Of a DNA stretch of 5,955 nt, positions 1 to 5,313 are shown in pieces (the first letter of the stretch is position 1; every line of letters starts with the position of its first letter). This DNA is from Alphaproteobacteria bacterium (GTDB lineage: Bacteria; Pseudomonadota; Alphaproteobacteria; Rickettsiales; UBA8987), in assembly GCA_003531345.1 (NCBI GenBank), contig DQGZ01000084.1, positions 1-5,955 on the forward strand, written 5' to 3'. Position numbers and translations under genes: made by a program. Below the pieces are notes generated by a model. The model made no database searches. It was not told where the DNA came from and saw nothing but the letters and a program-made list of their open reading frames with translations.

Positions 1-114
1 ATTTCGCAATTATTGAACCTTGAACCAGAAGAAAAATTCACCAAGCTTCTGGAGAAAAATAAAGAGCGGGTACAAAAAATATTTGCAAAATCCTTTAAAT
101 TTTATTCTAGCTAA
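1..114 (+). CDS. C-terminal fragment of an unidentified protein (5' end outside window)
   Basis: Reading frame 1 is open from the first base to a TAA at 112-114 and gives 37 residues, starting ISQLLNLEPEEKF and ending KSFKFYSS. The fragment is charged and helix-like, with no motif that fixes a function. An amphipathic 'KNKERVQKIF' helix at the extreme C-terminus recalls the end of glutamine synthetase adenylyltransferase (GlnE), which I believe sits beside bcp in some alphaproteobacteria. That identification is only a guess. The frame stays open to the left edge, and a promoter-like sequence overlaps its last codons, so the peroxiredoxin gene downstream may be transcribed separately or partly by read-through. 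Confidence is for a real coding end, not for any product. Confidence 0.55.
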   Translation: MSQLLNLEPEEKFTKLLEKNKERVQKIFAKSFKFYSS

Positions 115-121
115 GTATACT
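94..121 (+). promoter_or_regulatory. Candidate sigma-70 promoter for the peroxiredoxin-lpxR unit
   Basis: TTTAAA at 94-99 (4 of 6 to TTGACA) and TATACT at 116-121 (5 of 6 to TATAAT) are separated by 16 bases. Transcription would start near 128 and leave a leader of about 38 bases before the ATG at 166. The -10 hexamer lies inside an 8-base palindrome, AGTATACT (114-121). The -35 falls inside the end of the preceding gene. In an AT-rich genome such matches occur by chance, so this is a candidate only. Confidence 0.4.
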
Positions 122-165
122 AGTTAGAATTACTAGGAGTTTCAAAATAAAACAGAATTGAAATT

Positions 166-663
166 ATGTCAGAATCAATGGAAAATACTAAACCAGTTGA
201 ACTTACTGAAGGTAAATTTGCACCTGATTTTGTTCTGGACACTGATGGCTCAGGCACTTTTACCCTTTCTTCATTCCGTGGTAATAAAAATGTCGTTCTA
301 TATTTTTACCCTAAAGATGATACTCCAGGCTGCACTATTGAGGCAAAAGACTTTGCTGATAACCAAAAAAATTTTGATAAGGCAGGCACGGTGATTATCG
401 GTGTATCAAAAGATGATATTAAAAGTCATAACAAATTCAAAGAAAAATACTGCCTGCCATTTACCTTGGGTTCTGATGCAAACTCCACGGTTTGTGAAGC
501 TTATGGTGTGTGGGTTGAAAAGAATATGTATGGTAAAAAATATATGGGCGTTCAGCGTGATACTTTTTTAATTGATAAAACAGGTAAAATACGCAAGATC
601 TGGCGCAAAGTAAAAGTTGAGGGGCATGTTAATGAAGTTCTCTCTGCTGCCAAAAATTTATGA
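166..663 (+). CDS. bcp: Thioredoxin-dependent peroxiredoxin, BCP/PrxQ family
   Basis: This 165-residue protein reduces hydrogen peroxide and organic hydroperoxides in the cytoplasm, normally recycled by thioredoxin. The AhpC/TSA thioredoxin fold covers about residues 14-162. The active-site motif P49-xxx-T53-xx-C56 (in FYPKDDTPGCT) supplies the peroxidatic Cys56 with Thr53, and Arg131 in 'VQRDTFLID' is the expected catalytic arginine. The resolving cysteine that E. coli Bcp has five residues after the peroxidatic one is Lys61 here. Cys96 and Cys110 are the only other cysteines, and Cys110 lies in the conserved 'VCEAYGVW' segment. The protein may therefore act as a 1-Cys type or use a different resolving partner. 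The frame has a stop at 148-150, so ATG 166 is the first ordinary start; ATG 178 is an alternative. An AGGAG at 135-139 is 26 bases upstream, too far to be a normal ribosome-binding site. Its TGA overlaps the ATG of the next gene. There is no signal peptide. Family assignment is firm. Confidence 0.95.
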   Translation: MSESMENTKPVELTEGKFAPDFVLDTDGSGTFTLSSFRGNKNVVLYFYPKDDTPGCTIEAKDFADNQKNFDKAGTVIIGVSKDDIKSHNKFKEKYCLPFTLGSDANSTVCEAYGVWVEKNMYGKKYMGVQRDTFLIDKTGKIRKIWRKVKVEGHVNEVLSAAKNL

Positions 664-1670
664 AATACCTGATAGTTTTTTTTGCGTTGGCTTTCCCCAT
701 CTCTGCTTACTCAGCGGAATCACCAAAGAAGTTTGATACTTCAACTGAAGTCGATGATAAATGGATATTTTCTGCCACTTGGGAAAATGACTATTTCGCA
801 GACAGTGATGATAATTATACAAATGGTATGCGCTTTTCGTGGCTTTCACCCGAAACAAATACTCCTAACTGGCTGGAAAACCTTGCTAATAAAACTCCGT
901 TCTTTCACTTGAATGGTATTAAAAGGCTTGCATATTCTATTGGGCAAGACATGTACACTCCTTCCAATATATTCGCCACCAACTTAATTACCAATGACAG
1001 ACCTTATGCTGGTTGGCTTTATGCCAGCAGCGGCTTGGTTTCAAGTACAGAAACAGAGCTTGAAAGGCTGGAGCTTACTTTGGGTATGGTAGGTCCTTCA
1101 TCAAAAGCATATGAAACACAAAAAACCATTCATGACTGGAAGGATATTGAAGTTCCCCATGGTTGGAGTAACCAGCTGGAAGATGAGGCTGGTTTTATAT
1201 TGGCATATGAAAAAGCATGGAAAAAATATGCTGATTTCGGCTTCTGGGGGCTGGGGTTAGATGCTACCCCTAAAATGGGCATAGCATTAGGTAATATTCA
1301 CACCTATGCTTCAACAGGCTTTACTCTGAGAATAGGGCGTGACCTACCATCTGACTTCGGTCCACCTAAGATAAGGCCGCGCTTGCCAGGAAGTGAATAT
1401 TTCATCGTAAAAAGAAAGGTTGGTTATTATTTATTCGCAGATTTTGAGGGCAGGGCAGTTGCTAGGAACATATTTTTAGACGGCAATACATTTGAAGAAA
1501 GCCACCATGTTGATAAAGAACCATTAGTGGGTGACCTACAGTTTGGCGTTGCGCTGACCTATAAAGACTATCGTTTAGCATATACACATATATATAGAAC
1601 CCGTGAATTTGAAGGGCAGAATGGCAGCTTTGAACCTTTTGGTGCAATTACTTTTTCGGTAAGATATTAA
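660..1670 (+). CDS. lpxR: LpxR-family lipid A 3'-O-deacylase (DUF2219), outer membrane
   Basis: This 336-residue exported protein matches the LpxR/DUF2219 family: outer-membrane beta-barrel enzymes that remove the 3'-acyloxyacyl chain from lipid A. A signal peptide spans residues 1-19 (KYL, a hydrophobic run IVFFALAFPI, then SAYSA; cleavage after Ala16 or Ala19). Family blocks follow in order: 'WENDYFADSDDNYTNG' (41-56), 'NDRPYAGWLYASSGL' (112-126), 'LGMVGPSS' (141-148) and 'HGWSNQLEDE' (167-176). From memory, Salmonella LpxR uses Asn9, Asp10, His122 and Glu128. Asn43, Asp44, His158 and Glu164 fit these, with the same six-residue His-to-Glu spacing. The chain ends in 'ITFSVRY', and a terminal aromatic residue is the usual outer-membrane insertion signal. 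Its ATG overlaps the peroxiredoxin stop (ATGA, 660-663) and no clear ribosome-binding site precedes it, so translation is probably coupled. Substrate specificity is inferred from family; the fold is more certain than the exact reaction. Confidence 0.85.
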   Translation: MKYLIVFFALAFPISAYSAESPKKFDTSTEVDDKWIFSATWENDYFADSDDNYTNGMRFSWLSPETNTPNWLENLANKTPFFHLNGIKRLAYSIGQDMYTPSNIFATNLITNDRPYAGWLYASSGLVSSTETELERLELTLGMVGPSSKAYETQKTIHDWKDIEVPHGWSNQLEDEAGFILAYEKAWKKYADFGFWGLGLDATPKMGIALGNIHTYASTGFTLRIGRDLPSDFGPPKIRPRLPGSEYFIVKRKVGYYLFADFEGRAVARNIFLDGNTFEESHHVDKEPLVGDLQFGVALTYKDYRLAYTHIYRTREFEGQNGSFEPFGAITFSVRY

Positions 1671-1699
1671 TTTACACAATTTTAAAAAATCATTATTAA
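1671..1699 (+). promoter_or_regulatory. Candidate promoter for nadB
   Basis: Directly after the lpxR stop, TTTACA (1671-1676, 5 of 6 to TTGACA) is followed after 17 bases by TATTAA (1694-1699, 4 of 6 to TATAAT). Transcription would start near 1706, about 23 bases before the nadB TTG. The 58-base gap is very AT-rich, so chance matches are likely. No terminator hairpin is visible between lpxR and nadB, so read-through from the upstream unit is also possible. Confidence 0.33.
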
Positions 1700-1728
1700 C
1701 TTAGTCCTTAAAAAAAATAAGCACAACT

Positions 1729-3237
1729 TTGCAAAAACAGAAAGTAATAATAATTGGTTCAGGAATTGCAGGGTTATATGCAGCACTGAGCATTGAAAAA
1801 TTTGATGTGCTGATAGTAAGCAATGAGTCTGGTGGTAAATCAGGCAGCAGTTATTATGCTCAGGGCGGTATAGCTGCTGCAATAGCTGAGGATGATGACT
1901 TTGAAACCCACGTACAGGACACCATAAAGGCGGGTGCAGGCTTGGTTGATTATGAGGTTGCAAAACAGATAATTCTGGCAGGAACAGAAAGGGTTCACCA
2001 TTTAGCCGAGCTAGGGGTTAATTTTAAACGTGATGAAAAAGGCAATTTTAATTTTGGTAGGGAAGCGGCGCATAGCAAAAACCGTATATTACATATAAAC
2101 GGAGATGCTTCAGGTAAGGAAATTATGAATGTTCTTAATGCCAGAGTGTCAGAGAAAAAGAACATACAAACCAGATATACTTGTGAAGCGTTGGAAATTT
2201 CAGTGTATGGAAGCAATGTTAACGGAATATGGATAAAAAATGAAAAGGGCGAAACGGAGTTTATTTCTGCGAGTAATATAATTTTAGCAACTGGCGGCGT
2301 TTCAGCACTTTATTCTAAAACTACCAACCCGCTTTCAATTTATGGCAAAGGCTTGGGACTAGCGGCAAGGGCAGGGGCGGTAATAGCCGATGCTGAATTT
2401 GTGCAGTTCCACCCAACAGCGCTTGACTTAGGGGTTGACCCCGTGCCACTGGCAACAGAAGCCTTGCGAGGTGAAGGTGCAATAATAATAAATGAAAAAG
2501 GCGAAAGATTTTTAGATAATTACCACCCTGCGGCGGAACTTGCCCCGAGAGATATAGTTTCAAGGGCGGTATTTTCTGAAATATCAAAAGGTAATAAAAT
2601 ATTCCTTGATGCTACAAATTTAAAAAGCGGTAAGGTGAAGGACAAATTTCCTAATGTTTATAATTTATGTAAGCAGAATAACATTGATGCCGACTTGCAG
2701 CCAATACCTATTGCGCCAGCAGCGCATTACCATGTTGGCGGTATAGCAACCAACATAAATGGTCGTTCCAGTATCAATGGTCTGTGGGCATGCGGTGAGG
2801 TTGCCTGCACAGGCTTTCATGGTGCAAACCGCTTGGCTTCCAATTCGTTATTGGAAAGTATAGTTCTGGCATATAATTCTGCAAAAGATGTTGAACAGAA
2901 TTTTATTGAGCCAGCCAGCAAGTCAATAACCTCGCAATTTTCTCACAAGAACACAAACGCCATATCAGAGCTTGAAGATCTGCGTAATGTTATGATGGAA
3001 AATGTAGGTATAGAAAGAAGTGAGGCATCACTGAAAAAGGCTTTGCACTTCATCAGTGAGTTAATGAAAAGAACTTCCGATAATATTTCTTTTTTGAATG
3101 TTCTTACCACAGCTTCTATGATAACTAAAATGGCTTTAGAACGTGAAGAAAGCCGTGGTTGCCACTACCGCTCTGATTATCCTGAAACAAAAGAAGTTTT
3201 TAAAAGAAGATGTTTTGAGCCAAAGCAGAAAATATAG
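1729..3237 (+). CDS. nadB: L-aspartate oxidase
   Basis: NadB oxidises L-aspartate to iminoaspartate with FAD, the first step of de novo NAD synthesis; NadA (quinolinate synthase) takes the product. The protein has 502 residues, close to the usual 510-540. The FAD-binding GxGxxG is GSGIAG (10-15), followed by 'GSSYYAQGGIAAA' (39-51). Expected substrate and active-site residues are present: His228 in 'QFHPTAL', Arg274 in 'APRDIVSR', His333 in 'PAAHYH' and Arg368 in 'HGANRLASNSLLE'. Their spacing (46, 59, 35) nearly matches what I recall for E. coli His244, Arg290, His351 and Arg386 (46, 61, 35). A C-terminal 'ESRGCHYRSDYP' is also typical and separates it from succinate dehydrogenase flavoproteins. 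The start is TTG 1729: the frame has a stop at 1702-1704, no ATG or GTG lies between, and the FAD-binding strand begins at residue 5. No clear ribosome-binding site is seen. nadA and nadC are not in the window. Confidence 0.96.
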   Translation: MQKQKVIIIGSGIAGLYAALSIEKFDVLIVSNESGGKSGSSYYAQGGIAAAIAEDDDFETHVQDTIKAGAGLVDYEVAKQIILAGTERVHHLAELGVNFKRDEKGNFNFGREAAHSKNRILHINGDASGKEIMNVLNARVSEKKNIQTRYTCEALEISVYGSNVNGIWIKNEKGETEFISASNIILATGGVSALYSKTTNPLSIYGKGLGLAARAGAVIADAEFVQFHPTALDLGVDPVPLATEALRGEGAIIINEKGERFLDNYHPAAELAPRDIVSRAVFSEISKGNKIFLDATNLKSGKVKDKFPNVYNLCKQNNIDADLQPIPIAPAAHYHVGGIATNINGRSSINGLWACGEVACTGFHGANRLASNSLLESIVLAYNSAKDVEQNFIEPASKSITSQFSHKNTNAISELEDLRNVMMENVGIERSEASLKKALHFISELMKRTSDNISFLNVLTTASMITKMALEREESRGCHYRSDYPETKEVFKRRCFEPKQKI

Positions 3238-3240
3238 CGC

Positions 3241-3301
3241 CAGCTAGGGAGAGCAGGTATGAAATTATTTTTCATTTTTCTCTCTTACTACATCTAGCCT
3301 G
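3241..3301 (+). promoter_or_regulatory. Long nested RNA hairpin between nadB and trpD (candidate leader or 3' structure)
   Basis: Three nested arms can pair: CAGCTAG (3241-3247) with CTAGC/TG (3294-3301, one bulged C at 3299); GGAGAG (3248-3253) with CTCTCT (3280-3285, one G-U); and ATGAAA (3259-3264) with TTTCAT (3270-3275) around a TTATT loop. That makes about 19 pairs in 61 bases, broken by an 8-base bulge (3286-3293) and a 5x4 internal loop. The bases that follow are A-rich rather than T-rich, so it is not a standard intrinsic terminator. It could protect the nadB mRNA 3' end or act in a trpD leader. The pairing was found by eye and no energy was computed. Confidence 0.4.
3259..3297 (+). 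CDS. Possible 12-codon aromatic-rich leader peptide upstream of trpD
   Basis: ATG 3259 to TAG 3295-3297 encodes MKLFFIFLSYYI. A good ribosome-binding site, AGGGAG (3246-3251), lies seven bases before the ATG, clearly better than the site of any of the complete large genes in this window. Five of the twelve residues are Phe or Tyr, including FF and YY, which recalls attenuator leader peptides such as PheL. However, there is no Trp codon, as a classical trp attenuator would need, and AT-rich DNA readily yields Phe and Tyr codons. The ORF sits almost wholly inside the hairpin at 3241-3301, so its ribosome-binding site would be partly sequestered. It may be a chance ORF. Confidence 0.22.
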   Translation: MKLFFIFLSYYI

Positions 3302-3340
3302 ATGTGAATAAAAAATCTTATCACAACCATTTGCATTTGT

Positions 3341-3360
3341 AGTTTAGAGAGTTATAAACT
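3341..3360 (+). promoter_or_regulatory. Hairpin displaying the probable trpD ribosome-binding site
   Basis: AGTTTA (3341-3346) pairs perfectly with TAAACT (3355-3360) and leaves the loop GAGAGTTA, which contains the only Shine-Dalgarno-like sequence (AGAGAG, 3346-3351) before the trpD ATG at 3367. The linear gap from AGAGAG to ATG is 15 bases, longer than usual; folding would shorten it. The same AGAGAG is fully complementary to CTCTCT at 3280-3285, which also pairs upstream in the larger hairpin. A TATAAA at 3353-3358 with TTTGCA 17 bases upstream (3330-3335) is an overlapping promoter-like alternative that would give an almost leaderless trpD mRNA. Confidence 0.3.
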
Positions 3361-3366
3361 TTCTAT

Positions 3367-4419
3367 ATGTCTGAAATTATTACATATATTGAAAAAGTAT
3401 CAAGCGGGGTTGATCTCACCCGTGAAGAATCTGAGCGTGCATTCCAGATAGTTACTGGCGGTGGTGCAACTCCAGCTCAGATAGCTGGGTTTACCCTAGC
3501 GCTTAAAACCAAGGGCGAAACATCTGGTGAAATATCAGGTGCGGTTAATATCATGCGCCATAGAATGCTTAAAATTAATCTGCCAGACAATATAAAAAAT
3601 AACCTGATAGATTGCTGCGGTACAGGCGGTGATAAAAAGGGAACCCTCAATATATCAACCGCTGCTGCTTTTGTTCTGGCAGCCTGCGGCTTAAATGTTG
3701 CCAAGCATGGCAATCGTGCGGTTTCATCACTTGCTGGCTCTTCTGATGTTCTTTTGGCACTGGGTATTAACACTGCAATCACGGCAGAACAGGCAAAGCA
3801 CTGCATTGAGCAGGTGGGAATAGGCTTCCTGTTTGCGCCAACATTCCACAAGTGCCTTATTGCGCTTGCACCAATTCGTAAGGAGCTGGGGGTTAGAACC
3901 ATATTCAATATTTTGGGGCCATTATGCAACCCTGCCAGCCCACCACATCAGTTGATAGGCGTTTACTCAAAAGAGCTGGTTTTAAAATTAGCTGATGTTG
4001 CTAAGCAGATAGGTTTAAAAGCCGCTATGATAGTTCACGGTGCAGATGGGCTGGACGAAATTTCCGTTTGCAGCAATAGCCATATTGCAGAACTTAAAGT
4101 AAATGGCGAGATAGTGGAATATGAAGTAAGCCCGCAGGAGTATGGTTTAAAACTATATGAAGAAAAAGAATTACAAGGTGGTGATGCCAAATATAACGCA
4201 CAAAAATTGCACGCTTTACTAAAAGGGGAAAGGTCAGGTTATTATGATGCGGTGATCTTAAACTCTGCCTTTGCATTAAAAATTTCTGCTAAAGTAGGCT
4301 CGGTTGAAGACGGGTTAAAAAAAGCTGAAGAAGCAATAAGTTCAGGTGCTGCCCTTGAAAAGCTTCGGGCGCTGGTTGAAGTAAGTAATATTGAGCAGAT
4401 TGACAATATAACAAATTAA
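3367..4419 (+). CDS. trpD: Anthranilate phosphoribosyltransferase
   Basis: TrpD transfers the phosphoribosyl group of PRPP to anthranilate, the second step of tryptophan synthesis from chorismate, in the cytoplasm. The 350 residues are standard length. An N-terminal helical domain (about 1-70) precedes the nucleotide-binding domain. Signature motifs are present: the PRPP-binding GTGGD (85-89), 'LNISTAAAF' (94-102), KHGNR (113-117) and 'SSLAGSSDVL' (120-129), then 'ELGVRTIFNILGPLCNP' and 'VHGADGLDE' further on. All fit canonical TrpD rather than the TrpD2/YbiB paralogue. The ATG at 3367 fits the family N-terminus. No other trp gene is seen on either side (nadB upstream, a pseudouridine synthase downstream), so the pathway genes are dispersed in this genome. 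Its stop shares one base with the next start (TAATG), so the two genes are co-transcribed and probably translationally coupled. Confidence 0.96.
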   Translation: MSEIITYIEKVSSGVDLTREESERAFQIVTGGGATPAQIAGFTLALKTKGETSGEISGAVNIMRHRMLKINLPDNIKNNLIDCCGTGGDKKGTLNISTAAAFVLAACGLNVAKHGNRAVSSLAGSSDVLLALGINTAITAEQAKHCIEQVGIGFLFAPTFHKCLIALAPIRKELGVRTIFNILGPLCNPASPPHQLIGVYSKELVLKLADVAKQIGLKAAMIVHGADGLDEISVCSNSHIAELKVNGEIVEYEVSPQEYGLKLYEEKELQGGDAKYNAQKLHALLKGERSGYYDAVILNSAFALKISAKVGSVEDGLKKAEEAISSGAALEKLRALVEVSNIEQIDNITN

Positions 4420-5123
4420 TGGAACGTCTTTCAAAATTCATTGCCTCTTGCGGTGTTGCCTCACGAAGGGAGGCAGAAAAACTAATAGACAGAGGGCTGG
4501 TAAAAGTAAATGGTGTAACAATAAGAGAGCAGGGGGTAAAAATCACTGAGCATGATATTGTGGAGCTGAATGGCAGCAGGCTTAGTAAACAATGTGATGT
4601 GAATGTCTGGGTTTTTTATAAGCCAAGGGGTTGCGTTTGTACTAGAAGTGATGAAATGAACCGCCCAACAATCTATGACCATCTGCCCGACGATATGCAG
4701 AAACTGCTATATGTTGGCAGGCTTGACCTGAATTCGGAAGGTTTGTTGCTTCTTACTAATAATGGTGCTTTAAAAAGAGAGTATGAGCAGCCAGATAATG
4801 GCATGAAACGGGTTTATACCTGTAGGGTGTTTGGTCGTCTGCCAGAAGGTTTCTTCGGAAATTACAGTAAAAACGGCATCAAGGTAATAGAACCAAAATC
4901 AGGTGATGAAATTACTTACCATGCAGTAATAGAGCCAGTCAGGGTATCAATTGAATCAAATATACATATCGTGAAATTTACTCTGGAAGAAGGGAAAAAC
5001 CGTGAAATAAGAAATATATGCAGCCATTTTGGCTTAAAGGTTGCCCGTCTGAAAAGGGTTTCCTATGGTAAATATAACCTAGGTAACATGCAGCCAGGTG
5101 AAATAATGAAAGTTTTTATATGA
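4419..5123 (+). CDS. rRNA pseudouridine synthase, RsuA/RluB/RluE/RluF family
   Basis: This enzyme isomerises a specific uridine of ribosomal RNA to pseudouridine. It has 234 residues. An S4 RNA-binding domain fills about residues 1-60 ('ERLSKFIASCGVASRREAEKL', then 'GLVKVNG'). The catalytic domain starts at 'YKPRG' (67-71) and carries the hallmark GRLDLNSEGLLLLTNNG (100-116) with catalytic Asp103. A C-terminal 'EGKNREIRNICSHFGLKV' and 'LKRVSYGKYNLG' complete the family pattern. Subfamily (RsuA on 16S, RluB, RluE or RluF on 23S) cannot be settled by eye; the general form resembles RluB-like alphaproteobacterial members, so no symbol is assigned. The ATG at 4419 overlaps the trpD stop by one base and there is no visible ribosome-binding site, which points to translational coupling. 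The N-terminus matches the family exactly at this start. rsmD, which I recall often follows this gene in alphaproteobacteria, is absent here. Confidence 0.93.
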   Translation: MERLSKFIASCGVASRREAEKLIDRGLVKVNGVTIREQGVKITEHDIVELNGSRLSKQCDVNVWVFYKPRGCVCTRSDEMNRPTIYDHLPDDMQKLLYVGRLDLNSEGLLLLTNNGALKREYEQPDNGMKRVYTCRVFGRLPEGFFGNYSKNGIKVIEPKSGDEITYHAVIEPVRVSIESNIHIVKFTLEEGKNREIRNICSHFGLKVARLKRVSYGKYNLGNMQPGEIMKVFI

Positions 5124-5140
5124 AGTGGTTCTTCATATAA
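5116..5140 (+). terminator. Perfect 10-bp hairpin at the end of the trpD-pseudouridine synthase unit
   Basis: TTATATGAAG (5116-5125) is exactly complementary to CTTCATATAA (5131-5140) around the loop TGGTT. The synthase stop codon (TGA, 5121-5123) lies in the left arm. The location at the end of a + strand unit facing a convergent gene suits transcription termination or mRNA 3'-end protection. Neither strand has a proper T-run after the stem (TAAAGTG on +, AAACTTTC on -), so it is not a textbook Rho-independent terminator. Confidence 0.4.
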
Positions 5141-5313
5141 TAAAGTGTGTATTTGGAATTAAACTGATATTGTTTTATTTCAATGGGATAGTATATCTTC
5201 TAAAAAATATGCATAAAAAGTTGTAAAAAGTGCAAATTTTATGACATCAGAAGGCTCAATGTATATTAGGGATTAACGCTAAAACAAAGCCAATTACTTT
5301 ATAACTTCTATCC
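5124..5313. other. Convergent intergenic gap
   Basis: These 190 bases separate the ends of the + strand synthase gene and the - strand homoserine dehydrogenase gene. Apart from the right arm of the hairpin at 5116-5140, I see only a weak nested symmetry (CTTCT 5197-5201 with AGAAG 5249-5253, enclosing CATAAAA 5212-5218 with TTTTATG 5237-5243). There is also a short tandem AAAAAGT (5215-5221 and 5225-5231). No ORF above a dozen codons with a ribosome-binding site, no tRNA and no strong terminator for the - strand gene were found. Confidence 0.6.

Noticed and set aside
114..121. AGTATACT palindrome as a repressor operator
   Set aside because: An 8-base AT-rich palindrome that coincides with a -10 box is expected by chance, and no second copy or extended dyad supports an operator.
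1682..1963. 93-codon - strand frame over the lpxR-nadB gap and nadB start
   Set aside because: It is low-complexity in composition, antisense to the nadB N-terminal FAD-binding region, and has no recognisable features.
3259..3297. Classical tryptophan attenuator before trpD
   Set aside because: The mini-ORF has no Trp codon and no hairpin followed by a T-run is present, so the classical mechanism is not supported; only a looser leader hypothesis is kept.
3477..3929. 150-residue open frame on the - strand opposite trpD
   Set aside because: It lies wholly within trpD, whose motifs are unmistakable. The translation has no recognisable domain and fits antisense shadow coding.
5281..5301. Possible - strand terminator after hom (AAAG/CTTT stem followed by GTTTT)
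   Set aside because: The stem is only four pairs plus a wobble and the T-run is four bases, too weak to call.
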